64,000 nt of DNA from Solirubrobacterales bacterium (lineage in GTDB: Bacteria > Actinomycetota > Thermoleophilia > Solirubrobacterales > 70-9). The DNA is taken from NCBI GenBank assembly GCA_025450585.1, contig JANWHD010000018.1, forward strand, positions 225,331-289,330. Direction: 5' to 3'. Positions within the stretch are counted from its first letter, which is position 1, and every line of letters begins with the position of its first letter. Shown in pieces: positions 43,698-53,998 of the stretch. The position numbers and the translations under genes are program-made. The notes below the pieces were generated by a model. It did no database searches and was not told the origin of the DNA. It was given only the letters and a program-made list of their open reading frames with translations.

Positions 43698-45323
43698 ATG
43701 GCCACGGAAGAGACCCATCGCACGATTGCGCCCCTCGTCGGCCCCGACGACGAGCGCGTCTTCACCGATTCCGGTATTGAGATCCAGCGTGTTTATGACG
43801 AGGACGACGTCGCACCAGGGCTCGAGGAGCGCCTTGGCGAGCCGGGCGCGCCCCCCTTCACGCGTGGCATCCACGACGGCATGTACCGCGACCGGCTCTG
43901 GACGATGCGCCAATACGCCGGCTTCGCCACGCCCGAGGACACCAACGAGCGCTATCGCTACCTGATCGAACATGGGTCCACCGGCCTCTCGATGGCCTTC
44001 GACCTGCCGACCCAGCTCGGCCGCGACTCCGACGACCCGCTCTGCCGGGGCGAGGTCGGGCGCACCGGCGTCCCGATCGACACGATCGAGGACATGCGGA
44101 TCTGCTTCGACCAGATCCCGCTCGACGGCGTCTCGACCTCGATGACGATCAACGCGCCGGCCGTGATCCTGCTGCTGCTCTACGAGCTGGTCGGCGAGGA
44201 ACAGGGGGTCCCGTCCGAGAAGCTGCGCGGCACCGTCCAGAACGACGTGCTGAAGGAGTACATGGCGCGCGGCAACTACATCTACCCGCCGGTGCCGACG
44301 ATGCGGCTGACGACCGACATCTTCGAGTACTGCCGCGAGAACGTGCCGAAGTGGAACACGATCTCGATCTCCGGCTACCACATCCGCGAGAAGGGCTGCT
44401 CGGCCGTGCAAGAGGTCGCGTTCACGCTCTCCAACGCGATCGCCTACGTCGAGGCGGCGCTGGAGCGGGGCCTCAAGATCGACGAGTTCGCACCCCGCCT
44501 CGCCTTCTTCTTCAACGGCCACAACAACGTCTTCCAGGAGATCGCCAAGTTCCGTGCGGTGCGGCGGATGTGGGCGAAGATCGTCGCCGAGCGGTTCGGC
44601 GCCGAGAACCCCAACTCGATGAAGATCCGCTTCCACACACAGACGGGCGGGGTCACGCTGCAGGCCCAGCAGCCCGAGGTCAACATCATCCGCGTCGCCC
44701 TGCAGGGCTTCGCCGCCGTCTGCGGCGGCACCCAGAGCCTGCACACGAACGGCTTCGACGAGGCGCTGGCGCTGCCGACCGAGCGCTCGGCCCGGATCGC
44801 GCTGCGCACCCAGCAGGTGCTCGCCCACGAGTCCGGTGCCGCCGACACGGTCGACCCCTTCGCCGGCTCCTACTTCGTCGAGTCGCTGACCGACGAGATC
44901 GAGGCCCGCTCCTGGGAGCTGATGGAGAAGGTCGAAGGGATGGGCGGCTCGGTCGAGGCGCTGGAGTTCATGCAGCGCGAGATCGAGGAGTCCGCGCACT
45001 CCTACCACGAGCGCTACAAGTCCGGCCAAGACATCATCGTCGGCGTCAACAAGTACGTCACCGACCAGGTCGACGACGTCGACATCCTTCGGGTCGACCC
45101 CGAGGCCGAGGAGCGCCAACTGGCTCGCCTGAAGACGTTCAAGGAGTCCCGCGACCAGGCCGGGGTCGATGCGAAGCTGGAGACCCTGCGCGACGTCGCC
45201 CGCGGCGAGGGCAATCTCCTGCACCCGATCCGCGCCGCGCTCGCCGCCAACGCCTCGATCGGCGAGGTCTGCGGCGCCATGCGCGACGTCTTCGGCGAAT
45301 ACAAGGGCGGGGCGTTCTTTTGA
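43698..45323 (+). CDS. Methylmalonyl-CoA (or related acyl-CoA) mutase large subunit
   Basis: [53 protein letters not shown]...[16 protein letters not shown]. Confidence 0.93.
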   Translation: MATEETHRTIAPLVGPDDERVFTDSGIEIQRVYDEDDVAPGLEERLGEPGAPPFTRGIHDGMYRDRLWTMRQYAGFATPEDTNERYRYLIEHGSTGLSMAFDLPTQLGRDSDDPLCRGEVGRTGVPIDTIEDMRICFDQIPLDGVSTSMTINAPAVILLLLYELVGEEQGVPSEKLRGTVQNDVLKEYMARGNYIYPPVPTMRLTTDIFEYCRENVPKWNTISISGYHIREKGCSAVQEVAFTLSNAIAYVEAALERGLKIDEFAPRLAFFFNGHNNVFQEIAKFRAVRRMWAKIVAERFGAENPNSMKIRFHTQTGGVTLQAQQPEVNIIRVALQGFAAVCGGTQSLHTNGFDEALALPTERSARIALRTQQVLAHESGAADTVDPFAGSYFVESLTDEIEARSWELMEKVEGMGGSVEALEFMQREIEESAHSYHERYKSGQDIIVGVNKYVTDQVDDVDILRVDPEAEERQLARLKTFKESRDQAGVDAKLETLRDVARGEGNLLHPIRAALAANASIGEVCGAMRDVFGEYKGGAFF

Positions 45324-45342
45324 GCATGCTAATGTATGCTCA
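45321..45342. promoter_or_regulatory. Inverted repeat at the vapB start, putative operator
   Basis: TGAGCAT-N8-ATGCTCA spans the mutase stop codon and the first base of the antitoxin ATG. Confidence 0.6.
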
Positions 45343-45590
45343 TGTCACTTGAGCACCGGCTCCAGATCCTCCTCGACGACGAGCGTCACTCGCGCATAAC
45401 GGCTGCCGCGCGCGAGCGGGGCGTCTCGGTGGCGACGGTGGTGCGGGAGGCGATCGATCGCGGTGTCGTCGCATCATCTGACCGGCGCGAGGCCGCCGGG
45501 CGCCGACTGCTCGACGCCGCGGACATGGATGTGCCCGACGTGCCGGAGTTGAAGGCAGAGCTCGAGGCCCTGCGCCTGCGTCGCGCGTGA
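45342..45590 (+). CDS. Ribbon-helix-helix antitoxin (VapB-like)
   Basis: [41 protein letters not shown]; overlaps the PIN toxin. Confidence 0.8.
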   Translation: MSLEHRLQILLDDERHSRITAAARERGVSVATVVREAIDRGVVASSDRREAAGRRLLDAADMDVPDVPELKAELEALRLRRA

Positions 45591-46018
45591 TCGTTCTCGA
45601 CACCACCGTCCTCGTCTACGCCAAGGGCGTAGAGCACCCTCTCCGCGGTCCTTGCCGCGAGCTGATCGATGCGATCGCGAGAGGCGACATCCAGGCCACC
45701 ACTTCGGTCGAGGTGATTCAGGAGTTCGTCCATGTGAGGGCTCGGAGGCGCGACCGCGCCGATGCCGCTTCGCTGGGACGCGATTACACGGAGCTCCTAT
45801 CCCCTCTGCTCGTCATCGGCGGCGAGGGCCTTCGCGAGGGTTTGGGGCTGTTCGAGCGCACTCCGAGCCTCGGCGCCTTCGACGCGGTCCTTGCCGCCGC
45901 CGCGACCTCGGCCGGAGCGACGGCGATGGTCTCGGCGGACAGCGGCTTTGGCGATGTCCCCGGCCTTCCCCATGTCATCCCGGATGTGAGAGGCGTCGCC
46001 ACCCTTCTCGGGCGGTAG
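45587..46018 (+). CDS. PIN-domain toxin (VapC-like)
   Basis: [33 protein letters not shown]...[13 protein letters not shown]...[10 protein letters not shown]. Confidence 0.88.
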   Translation: MIVLDTTVLVYAKGVEHPLRGPCRELIDAIARGDIQATTSVEVIQEFVHVRARRRDRADAASLGRDYTELLSPLLVIGGEGLREGLGLFERTPSLGAFDAVLAAAATSAGATAMVSADSGFGDVPGLPHVIPDVRGVATLLGR

Positions 46019-46091
46019 CGTGCACCTGCATCGTCTCGCCCAGGCCCCGTTGCTGGGCAGGAACGGTCCCTTCGTAGTTGAAGCGGGCGGC

Positions 46092-46304
46092 ATGATCGAG
46101 GTCTCGCGGACGCTGATGAAGTCCGAGCCCGAGCTGGCTGAGTTGGTTGCCAGTGTCGAAGGGGTAGAGGTGACGATGGCCGAGAAGGGCTTCGGCACCC
46201 GCGTGCAGTTGCGCGCCGGGAGCGACTCCGGCCTCGCGGAGACCGATCTAGAGCGAATCCTGGACGACTTGGCCGAACCGCGCAAGCAGCCGTTCGGCGT
46301 TTGA
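46092..46304 (+). CDS. Hypothetical protein
   Basis: MIEVSRTLMKSEPELAELVASVEGVEVTMAEKGFGTRVQLRAG; start uncertain (the ORF extends to 46020). Confidence 0.5.
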   Translation: MIEVSRTLMKSEPELAELVASVEGVEVTMAEKGFGTRVQLRAGSDSGLAETDLERILDDLAEPRKQPFGV

Positions 46305-46335
46305 ACCACGAAACGAGAGGAACGAGTTGAAGCCT

Positions 46336-46986
46336 ATGAAGAGGCACCTGAATCCAGCCACTGTTATCGCCTGCATCGCCCTGTTCGTAGCGCTGAGCGG
46401 CGCCGCGGTGGCGGCGAAGACCGCGAGCAAGAACTCCGTGAAGACGGCGAGCATCGCTAACGGCGCGGTGACGACGCCGAAGCTCAAGAACGGCGCGGTG
46501 ACCACGCCGAAGCTGCGCAACGGCGCCGTCACCGGGGCGAAGATCGCTCCCGCGACGATCGGCTCCAGCCAGCTCGCCAACGGCTCGGTCCGCTCGGGCC
46601 AGCTCGGCGGCCAGGTGGTCACGGAACCGAAGATCAAGAACGGCGCCGTGAGCGAGAGCAAGCTCGGCAGCGGTGCGGTCACCAGCGGCAAACTGGCCTC
46701 GAGCTTTCTTGCTCAGCTGGTCAGGAACGTCACCTACGTGAATGCCGAAAGCGCCAACAATGAAGAAGTGGCAAAGAGCGCGACCGCCAACTGTCCCTCT
46801 GGCAAGCAGGCCATTGGCGGCGGCGCACGGGTCGGTGGAGAACTCAAAGACGTGGCCCTGACGGGCTCGAATCCGTTCGTATCCGGCACGTCGCGCACCG
46901 GTTGGTCCGCATTTGCGCGCGATGTCGATGGCGTCGGCGCTGGCAACTGGTCGATCGAGGCCTTCGCCGTCTGCGCCGAACTCTAG
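46336..46986 (+). CDS. Secreted protein with degenerate NGAV(T/S)xxKL repeats
   Basis: Signal MKRHLNPATVIACIALFVALSGAAVAAK; NGAVTTPKLKNGAVTTPKLRNGAVTGAKI. Confidence 0.75.
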   Translation: MKRHLNPATVIACIALFVALSGAAVAAKTASKNSVKTASIANGAVTTPKLKNGAVTTPKLRNGAVTGAKIAPATIGSSQLANGSVRSGQLGGQVVTEPKIKNGAVSESKLGSGAVTSGKLASSFLAQLVRNVTYVNAESANNEEVAKSATANCPSGKQAIGGGARVGGELKDVALTGSNPFVSGTSRTGWSAFARDVDGVGAGNWSIEAFAVCAEL

Positions 46987-47480
46987 GTCTCACCCATGGA
47001 CTCGCGGCGCTGCCGCAGGGCCTCTCGCGCAGCGTAGAGGGCCGGCAGCGCCGCGATGTCCTTGGGCCGTCCAAGCTCCTCCTTGGAGGCGATCACCGCG
47101 TCGATCGTGATCGCCCGCACCGAGAGATCGCCCAGGGATAGCGCCACCGTCGCGACTTCCTCGAACCCGCCGATCGCGGCGGCCTCGGGGACGATGTCCA
47201 GCGGGCCGGCATCGGTGTCGAATCGCTGCATCTGCCAGCCGAGGAAGTCGGCTCCCTCCAGCTCGACTCGTGCCTCGCCACCGAGCGGCCGCGCATCGAG
47301 CGAGTTGAGCGCCGCGGCCAGGCGGTCGGCATTGTCCAGGTCACGGCGCGGCATCACGTCCAAGTCGAGCGTGACGGCTGGGCTTCCCTGCAGCCAGGCA
47401 GCGACCGCTCCGACCACGTAGAAGTCGACTTCATGTTCGACCAGGGCTCGCAGCAGGCGCTCGGGATCGAACTCCGTCAC
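46983..47480 (-). CDS. Nucleotidyltransferase-fold protein (AbiEii/DUF6036-like)
   Basis: LLRALVEHEVDFYVVGAVAAWLQGSPAVTLDLDVMPRRDLDN; ATGA overlap with the upstream HTH gene. Confidence 0.75.
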   Translation of the reverse strand: MTEFDPERLLRALVEHEVDFYVVGAVAAWLQGSPAVTLDLDVMPRRDLDNADRLAAALNSLDARPLGGEARVELEGADFLGWQMQRFDTDAGPLDIVPEAAAIGGFEEVATVALSLGDLSVRAITIDAVIASKEELGRPKDIAALPALYAAREALRQRRESMGET

Positions 47481-47782
47481 CGTGCCGGTCCCCGCAGACG
47501 TGCGTAGCTCGAAAGGGCACGAAGACGCTCCTGCGGGGTGAGCTCCAGCATGCGCGCGGCGAGCTCGACGTCGTGCGGATCGGCCGCGATCTCCGCGCTA
47601 AGCCGGATGTCGCGCCCACACCCTGCCGCGAGCCGCTGCAATGTTCCCCACGACGGTGTGGCGAGACCGCGCTCGTAGCGGGCGATCGCGGGCTGCGACG
47701 TATTGGCCCGTTTGGCGAGGGCCCGCTGTGACAGACCGGCCGCCGATCGCACTTGGCGAAGAAGCGTTTGGGGCGAATTCAC
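47477..47782 (-). CDS. XRE-family HTH regulator
   Basis: LLRQVRSAAGLSQRALAKRANTSQPAIARYERGLATPSWGTLQRLAAGCG; likely GTG start at 47782. Confidence 0.8.
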   Translation of the reverse strand: MNSPQTLLRQVRSAAGLSQRALAKRANTSQPAIARYERGLATPSWGTLQRLAAGCGRDIRLSAEIAADPHDVELAARMLELTPQERLRALSSYARLRGPAR

Positions 47783-47848
47783 CCCACGATGATATCTGAT
47801 TAGGTATCGCACCTTTTTAGGCTTCGTATAAATAGACTCCCGCGCTCG

Positions 47849-49417
47849 ATGCGAGAGAAGAACCCGATCACCCACGAGGAGAAGCTCGCCTACCTGCGCG
47901 AGCTGCGCTCCGAAGCGATCCACTCGGCCTCCGAGGAGGCGGTCGAGAAGCAGCACGCCAAGGGCAAGATGACCGCCCGCGAGCGGGTCGAGAAGCTGCT
48001 CGACCCCGGTTCCTTCGAGGAGCTCGACACCTTCGTCCGCCACCGCACCTACGACTTCGAGATGCAGAAGAAACGGCCCTGGGGCGACGCCGTCGTCACC
48101 GGCCACGGCACGATCGACGGCCGCACGGTCTTCGTCTTCTCGCAGGATTTCACCGTGTTCGGCGGCAGCCTCGGCGAGGTGATGGCGGAGAAGATGTGCA
48201 AGGTGATGGACCTCGCCGCCCAGGTAGGGGCACCGGTGATCGGCATCAACGACTCCGGTGGCGCCCGGATACAGGAGGGCGTCGTCTCGCTCGGCGCCTA
48301 CGGCGACGTCTTCGTCCGCAACGTGCAGTGCTCCGGCGTGATCCCGCAGATCAGCCTGATCATGGGTCCCTGCGCCGGTGGCGCCGTCTACTCACCGGCG
48401 ATGACCGACTTCATCTTCATGGTCAAAGAGACCTCGCACATGTTCATCACCGGCCCGGAAGTGATCAAGACGGTGACCGGCGAGGAAGTCGAGTTCGAGG
48501 AGCTGGGCGGGGCGATGAGCCACAACTCGAAGTCGGGCGTCGCCCACTTCGCCTCCGAGGACGAGGAGAGCTGCCTCGAGGACGTGCGTTACCTGATGGG
48601 CTTCCTGCCCTCGAACAACCTCGAGGCCCCGCCGCGCTTCGAGCCCTCCGACGACCCCGAGCGCGAAGACGCCGACCTCGACACGCTCGTCCCCGACGAT
48701 CCCTCCAAGCCTTATGACATGCGCGAGGTGATCTCCCGTGTCGTCGACGGCGGCGAGTTCTTCGAGGTCCACGAGCACTTCGCCAAGAACATCGTCTGCG
48801 GCTTCTCCCGCCTCGACGGCTTCCCGATCGGCATCGTCGGCAACCAGCCCGCCTTCCTCGCCGGCGTGCTCGACATCGAGGCGTCGGAGAAGGCGGCCCG
48901 CTTCGTCCGCACCTGCGATGCCTACAACGTCCCGATCCTCACCTTCACCGACGTGCCTGGCTTCCTGCCCGGCACCGACCAGGAGTGGAACGGGATCATC
49001 CGCCACGGCGCCAAGCTGCTCTACGCCTTCACCGAGGCGACCGTGCCGAAGCTCACCGTCGTCACCCGCAAGGCCTACGGCGGCGCCTACGACGTGATGA
49101 ACTCGAAGCACATGCTGGCCGACTTCAACGTCGCCTGGCCCACCGCCGAGGTCGCCGTGATGGGCCCCGAGGGCGCGGTAAACATCATCTACCGCAAGGA
49201 CATCGGCTCCTCGCCGACGCCCGACGAGCGCCGCCAGAATCTGATCGACGACTACAAGGCCCACTTCGCCAACCCTTACTCGGCGGCCGAGCGCGGCTAC
49301 ATCGACGACGTGATCGAGCCCCGCCAGACCCGCCCGAAGCTGATCCGGGCGCTGCGCATGCTGCAGACCAAGCGGGTGCCGCAGCCGAAGCGCAAGCACG
49401 GCAACATCCCGCTGTAG
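47849..49417 (+). CDS. Acyl-CoA (propionyl-CoA) carboxylase beta subunit
   Basis: 522 aa; [31 protein letters not shown]...[23 protein letters not shown]. Confidence 0.93.
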   Translation: MREKNPITHEEKLAYLRELRSEAIHSASEEAVEKQHAKGKMTARERVEKLLDPGSFEELDTFVRHRTYDFEMQKKRPWGDAVVTGHGTIDGRTVFVFSQDFTVFGGSLGEVMAEKMCKVMDLAAQVGAPVIGINDSGGARIQEGVVSLGAYGDVFVRNVQCSGVIPQISLIMGPCAGGAVYSPAMTDFIFMVKETSHMFITGPEVIKTVTGEEVEFEELGGAMSHNSKSGVAHFASEDEESCLEDVRYLMGFLPSNNLEAPPRFEPSDDPEREDADLDTLVPDDPSKPYDMREVISRVVDGGEFFEVHEHFAKNIVCGFSRLDGFPIGIVGNQPAFLAGVLDIEASEKAARFVRTCDAYNVPILTFTDVPGFLPGTDQEWNGIIRHGAKLLYAFTEATVPKLTVVTRKAYGGAYDVMNSKHMLADFNVAWPTAEVAVMGPEGAVNIIYRKDIGSSPTPDERRQNLIDDYKAHFANPYSAAERGYIDDVIEPRQTRPKLIRALRMLQTKRVPQPKRKHGNIPL

Positions 49418-49443
49418 GGCGGGGTGAGCTGCCCGATGATCTC

Positions 49444-50715
49444 CTAGGAAGGGACGCCGGCCCGCAGGCGCTCTGCCCGGTTGCCGATCGCGCTGACGAT
49501 CGTCTCTACCAGAGGGCCGACATGCTCCGGCCGTCTGGCGAGCTGGCCGGCCGCATCGAGGATCCGTTCGACCGAGGGCTCCATGCGCTCCCGAAGAAAG
49601 CGCGGGGCGAAGCCGACGTCCGCGGCGAGTCGGCTCCAGGCGGCCCCGTTCACCTCCGCGAGATGAGTGGCTCCGTCGACTGACATCGCCAGGCGCGTAG
49701 TCAGTTCCTCGTAGACGGCTGTCGAAACCAGGTCGTAGAAGGGGGCGAGGCTGGGGGCAGGGGAGTCGTAAAGCAGCGAGTAGTTCTTGCCGTGCGCGTC
49801 GCAATTGCCGATCAGCACGTTGAAGACGAGTGCCAGCCAGAACTGCTGGCGGTCGCGGGCAGGAGCCGCCGAGTGCTCGTCGATCAGGTGCATGGAGTCG
49901 CGGACGCTGGGCCCGCCTTCGTGCTGGTACTTCTCGATGTAGAGCTTGCCCAGGGCCTGGCAGAAGTCCTCCTGATGCAGGCGGCGGATCGGCTCCTGGG
50001 TCAGGTCGCGGTCGTAGCGGGAGACAATCAGGAAAGGCAGGCCCGAGTTGGTCTCGGCACGACGGACCTCGGCCGCCTGCAGGCCGACCTCCCCGGCGAG
50101 GCGCATACAGAAGAACTCGTTTGTGACCAGGTCGGGGAAGCGCTCTGGCTCTGGCTTGAGAATGTGGGTCGTGGGCTGCTCGGAGCTGCGCGGCAGTGCG
50201 AACGCGCCGCCGGTCTCGACGACGGGCAACTTACTCTGCGCACCCGCCAAGGAGAGGCGCACCTCGCCGGCTTGGTCGACGGCAAGCGGGCGCTGGGGCA
50301 GCTGGGTGAGGATCGTGTCAAGCCTCTCTGACGAGAGGATCTCCGGCTCGCCGCCCATGGCCTCCTGACGCTCGGGCCCTTCCCCCCCCGCCTCCCCTGC
50401 GGGTTGCAAGGTCACGGCGCCGGCGACGTCGCCGCCGAAGCGCTCGAGCAGCTTGTAGTCGTTGGCGGCGGAGATTCCGCTGACCAGGGCCACTTGGCGC
50501 CGCACGTCCTCCTCGGGCAGGAGGTTGCCGAAGAAGGCCAGGCAGTCGCGGTGCGGATAGGAGTCGGTCCGCAACGGCAGGTTCACCGAGAGGGGCGGTC
50601 CCTTGGCCTCTACATAGGTTGGGTCGTAGCGGAACTGCAGGTTGCCGTTGTCCTTGCGCAGCAGTGTGCCGGCGAGACGCTCGCCGAGGTGGACCTCAAG
50701 CTCGGGCTTCGCCAC
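49444..50715 (-). CDS. hipA: HipA-family serine/threonine kinase toxin
   Basis: 423 aa; LSLAGAQSKLPV, THILKPEPERFPDLVTNEFFCMRLA, NCDAHGKNYSLLY. Confidence 0.93.
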   Translation of the reverse strand: MAKPELEVHLGERLAGTLLRKDNGNLQFRYDPTYVEAKGPPLSVNLPLRTDSYPHRDCLAFFGNLLPEEDVRRQVALVSGISAANDYKLLERFGGDVAGAVTLQPAGEAGGEGPERQEAMGGEPEILSSERLDTILTQLPQRPLAVDQAGEVRLSLAGAQSKLPVVETGGAFALPRSSEQPTTHILKPEPERFPDLVTNEFFCMRLAGEVGLQAAEVRRAETNSGLPFLIVSRYDRDLTQEPIRRLHQEDFCQALGKLYIEKYQHEGGPSVRDSMHLIDEHSAAPARDRQQFWLALVFNVLIGNCDAHGKNYSLLYDSPAPSLAPFYDLVSTAVYEELTTRLAMSVDGATHLAEVNGAAWSRLAADVGFAPRFLRERMEPSVERILDAAGQLARRPEHVGPLVETIVSAIGNRAERLRAGVPS

Positions 50716-50923
50716 GTGCCTCGACTCCGACGTTCAACCCGAGCGCCCGCGCCGCCTTCAACGCGATGTCGAGCCGCACAGTCTCCTTGCCGCCCTCGAG
50801 CTGGCCGATGACCTTGCGGTTGACGCCGATCGAGAGCGCCAGGTCGTCCTGGGTGAGCTTCAGGGCGCTGCGGCGGGCTTGGATCGCAACCCCCAGCGCC
50901 GCCGGGGAGTTGGTTTGCTCCAT
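50696..50923 (-). CDS. hipB: HipB-like XRE antitoxin
   Basis: GVAIQARRSALKLTQDDLALSIGVNRKVIGQLEGGKETVRLDIALKAARALGL; overlaps hipA. Confidence 0.88.
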   Translation of the reverse strand: MEQTNSPAALGVAIQARRSALKLTQDDLALSIGVNRKVIGQLEGGKETVRLDIALKAARALGLNVGVEARGEARA

Positions 50924-50938
50924 CGCGGCAAGATAGCA

Positions 50939-51059
50939 TGAATGAGACCGATCGGTCTCATTCAGTGCTTATTGGGCGAGCGGGAGCGTAATGAGACCGA
51001 TCGGTCTCATTTCCTACTCTCTGAGGGCTAGCCAGTCTAATGAGACCGATCGGTCTCAT
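50939..51059. promoter_or_regulatory. Array of three identical perfect palindromes, putative HipB operators
   Basis: ATGAGACCGATCGGTCTCAT at 50942, 50991 and 51040, exactly 49 bp apart, immediately upstream of hipB. Confidence 0.75.
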
Positions 51060-51082
51060 CTTAGATGCAGCGGGGGTCCCGG

Positions 51083-51946
51083 TTACGGAACGGCGGTGGC
51101 CTTGGTCTCGACCCCGCCGCCCTCGATCTTGCCTCGCCCTCCGCGAGCAGCAGCGACGCCGCCTTCCTCGCGGGTGAGGCGGTAAGCGAGGTAGACGGGG
51201 ACGATCGAGATCAGCACGACGATCACGGCGACGGCGTTGACGATCGGGCGCTCCTGGGCGCGGAAGAGGTTGCTGAAGATCCAGTAGGGGAGGGTCTGTT
51301 CTCCGGCCCCGATCGTGAACGTGGTGACGATGATCTCGTCGAAGGAGAGGCCGAAGGCGAGCAGGCCGCCGGCGCCCAGCGCCGAGCGCATGTTGGGGAG
51401 CGTTACGTAGCGGAAGGTCTGCCAGGTGCTGGCGCCGAGGTCGGCTGAGGCCTCCTCGAAGGAGGAGGACATCCTGCGCAGGCGCGCGATCGAGTTGTTG
51501 TAGACGACGACTATGCAGAAGGTGGCGTGGGCGACGATCACGGTGAACAAAGAGAGGTCGATGCCGAGCACCTGGGTGAAGGTGTTGTTGAGCGCCACCC
51601 CGGTCACGATTCCCGGTAGTGCGATCGGCAGGATGACCAGGAAGGAGATCGTCTCGCGGCCGAAGAAGCGGTGCCGAGCGACGGCCAGCGAGGCGAGCGT
51701 CCCCAGCACCAGGGCGATCGCGGTGGCGGCGAGCCCGACCTTGATCGAGGTCCAAAAGGCGTCGCGGGCCGTGCTTTCGATCGCCTTCGGGAACCACTCG
51801 AAGGTGAGGCCGGGCGGTGGCCATTCGAGGATCATGCTCGAGTTGAACGCGTAGATCCCGAGGACGACCAGCGGTACGTAGATGAACGCCAAGCCCGCGC
51901 CGACCGCGACGCGGAGCAGGATCGTGGATCGTCTCGAGAGTCTCAC
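51083..51946 (-). CDS. potC: Spermidine/putrescine-type ABC transporter permease
   Basis: Binding-protein-dependent permease, EEASADLGASTWQTFRYVTLPNMRSAL; operon position. Confidence 0.85.
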   Translation of the reverse strand: MRLSRRSTILLRVAVGAGLAFIYVPLVVLGIYAFNSSMILEWPPPGLTFEWFPKAIESTARDAFWTSIKVGLAATAIALVLGTLASLAVARHRFFGRETISFLVILPIALPGIVTGVALNNTFTQVLGIDLSLFTVIVAHATFCIVVVYNNSIARLRRMSSSFEEASADLGASTWQTFRYVTLPNMRSALGAGGLLAFGLSFDEIIVTTFTIGAGEQTLPYWIFSNLFRAQERPIVNAVAVIVVLISIVPVYLAYRLTREEGGVAAARGGRGKIEGGGVETKATAVP

Positions 51947-51953
51947 CGTTTTC

Positions 51954-52808
51954 CTATACGTGCTCGAAGGCGCCGAGCTTTCGGGCGACGAGCAGGTAGC
52001 CGACCATCACCACGATCGGCACCAGCGCCAGGGCCGCGGCGAAGGGCAGGTTGTTGGAGATGTTGTTGAAGACGACGTTGCCGATGAACTGGTTGTTGGA
52101 GACCAGGCGCGGCGTGATGTAGTCGCCGAGGGTGAGGGCGAAGGTGAAGATCGAGCCGGCGACGACGGCGGGGAAGGAGAGCGGCAGGATCACCCGCCGG
52201 AAGGTGGTGAAGGGCTTGGCGCCGAGGTCCTCGGAGGCGCTGATCAACGAGTCGGGGATGCGCTCCAGCCCCGCGAAGATCGGCAGGATCATGTACGGCA
52301 GCCAGAGATAGGTCATCACCAGCCAGACGGCGACGTTGCCGTAGCCGGGCCCGCTGAAGCCGAGCGGCTCGAGAGCCCAGTCGATCAGGCCGCCGCCGCC
52401 GAGCATGTTGCGCCAGGAGAGGACCTTGACCAGGTAGCTCGACCAGAGTGGGATCAGTACAGCGACGACGAGGGCCGCCTTGGCCCGGCGGCTCGCGACC
52501 TTCGCCATGTAGAAGGCGATCGGGAAGGCGAGCACCGCGTCGGTGAGCGTCACCAGCGCGGCGATCAGCACGGTGCGGCCGACGATCGTCCGGTACACCG
52601 GTTCGTCGAAGAGGATTTCGAAGTTTTCGAAGCTGAGGCTTTTCACGAGCTCGCCGCTGACGGCGTTGACCGACCACAGCGAGGCGACGAGGAGGAGGGC
52701 AAGCGAGCCGAGGTAGCCGACGACCAGCCAGCCGACGGGGCCCGCCAGGAGCGTCCCCGCCTGTAGGCGGGGACGCCCGTGAAACAGGTTGGCGAGCCTG
52801 CGGCTCAA
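51954..52808 (-). CDS. potB: Spermidine/putrescine-type ABC transporter permease
   Basis: ISASEDLGAKPFTTFRRVILPLSFPAVVAG permease EAA motif. Confidence 0.85.
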   Translation of the reverse strand: MSRRLANLFHGRPRLQAGTLLAGPVGWLVVGYLGSLALLLVASLWSVNAVSGELVKSLSFENFEILFDEPVYRTIVGRTVLIAALVTLTDAVLAFPIAFYMAKVASRRAKAALVVAVLIPLWSSYLVKVLSWRNMLGGGGLIDWALEPLGFSGPGYGNVAVWLVMTYLWLPYMILPIFAGLERIPDSLISASEDLGAKPFTTFRRVILPLSFPAVVAGSIFTFALTLGDYITPRLVSNNQFIGNVVFNNISNNLPFAAALALVPIVVMVGYLLVARKLGAFEHV

Positions 52809-53998
52809 CCCTTGATCGAGGTCCAGGCCTGGACCCAGTCGTTGTAGTCCTTGCAGTCTTCGGACCCGTTGCCGCAGTCGGCTAGCGGGGTCTTCCAGTA
52901 GTAGACGCGTTTCCAGAAATTGGGTTCTTCCGCGTGATATTCAGCGCAGAAGTTCGGATTTACGGTTTTCTCGCAGGCCAGTTCCTGCGCCGGCGCCTCG
53001 CCGAAGTATTCCGCCACCTGGGCGTTCGCCTCCGGTTCGATGATCCAGTTCATCCACATGTACATGCAGTTGGGATGCGCCGCTTCGGAGCTGATCATCC
53101 AGGTGTCGGACCATCCCGTCGCGCCCTCTTCGGGGAGGAAGCCCTGGCTTGCCGGGCTGGCCGCCACCGGCTTGCCTTCTCCCTTCAGCAAGAAGTACTG
53201 GTACTGCCACGTCGTCCCGACCTGAATGTCGCCGCTGGCAAAGGAGGAGATCTGCTTTTCGGCTTCCCCCCAGTATTCGCCGACCAGGGGCCGCTGTTCT
53301 TTCATCAGCTGCACGGCCGCTTCGAACTGTTCGTCGTTCAGCTCGTAGGGATCTTCGATCCCGAGGTCGGGGTTGTGCATCTTCAGGTAGAGAGCCGCTT
53401 CGGCGATCGACATCGGGTCGTCGTACTGGCTGATCTTGCCGCTGTACGTCGATGCGACCTTGGGGTCGAGCGTCACGTTCCACGACTTGGGCGCAGGCTT
53501 CACCGTGTCGCTGTTCCACATCAGCAGGTTCGCCCCGCGGCCGTGGGGTATCCCGTAGGGCTTGCCGTCGAAGGTGTTGTACGGCTGACCCTTGAGGTCG
53601 GAGAAGACGGTCTTGTAGTTCGGGACGAGGTCAACGTTGACCGGGTCGACGTCACCACCTTCGAAGAGGCGGGCGGTGGCGTTCCCCGAGGCTGAGACGC
53701 CGTCGTATTCGCCAGTTCGCATCAGCTGCACCATTTCGTCGGAGGTGCCGGCCACCTTGGGGCTGACCTTGCAGCCGGTCTTCTGTTCGAACGGCTTGGT
53801 CCATTCCGGTTCGACGTAGCCGGCCCAGTTGATCAGGTTGAGCGATCCCTCGCCCTTGCCTACCTTCTGCAGTTCGTCGCCCGCGGTGCCGCCGTTGTCA
53901 TCGCTGGAGCCGCAGCCGGCGAGCAGGAGCATGAAGCTCAGCAGTCCTGCGACGATCAGCCATGCCATCCGTGCTGGGTGTGCGTCTTTTGTTCTCAC
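52805..53998 (-). CDS. potD: Spermidine/putrescine-type substrate-binding lipoprotein
   Basis: Lipobox LLLAGCGSS; LNLINWAGYVEPEWTKPFEQKTGCKVSPKVAGTSDEMVQLMRTGEYDGVSASG. Confidence 0.9.
   Translation of the reverse strand: MRTKDAHPARMAWLIVAGLLSFMLLLAGCGSSDDNGGTAGDELQKVGKGEGSLNLINWAGYVEPEWTKPFEQKTGCKVSPKVAGTSDEMVQLMRTGEYDGVSASGNATARLFEGGDVDPVNVDLVPNYKTVFSDLKGQPYNTFDGKPYGIPHGRGANLLMWNSDTVKPAPKSWNVTLDPKVASTYSGKISQYDDPMSIAEAALYLKMHNPDLGIEDPYELNDEQFEAAVQLMKEQRPLVGEYWGEAEKQISSFASGDIQVGTTWQYQYFLLKGEGKPVAASPASQGFLPEEGATGWSDTWMISSEAAHPNCMYMWMNWIIEPEANAQVAEYFGEAPAQELACEKTVNPNFCAEYHAEEPNFWKRVYYWKTPLADCGNGSEDCKDYNDWVQAWTSIKG

Noticed and set aside
43626-45224. 532-aa minus-strand ORF
   Set aside because: Antisense to the methylmalonyl-CoA mutase gene, which is unambiguous.
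50939-51059. Possible mini-CRISPR array (three identical repeats, two equal 29-nt spacers)
   Set aside because: The repeat is a complete 20-26 bp perfect palindrome, no cas genes are present, and it sits at the hipB promoter where operator repeats are expected.
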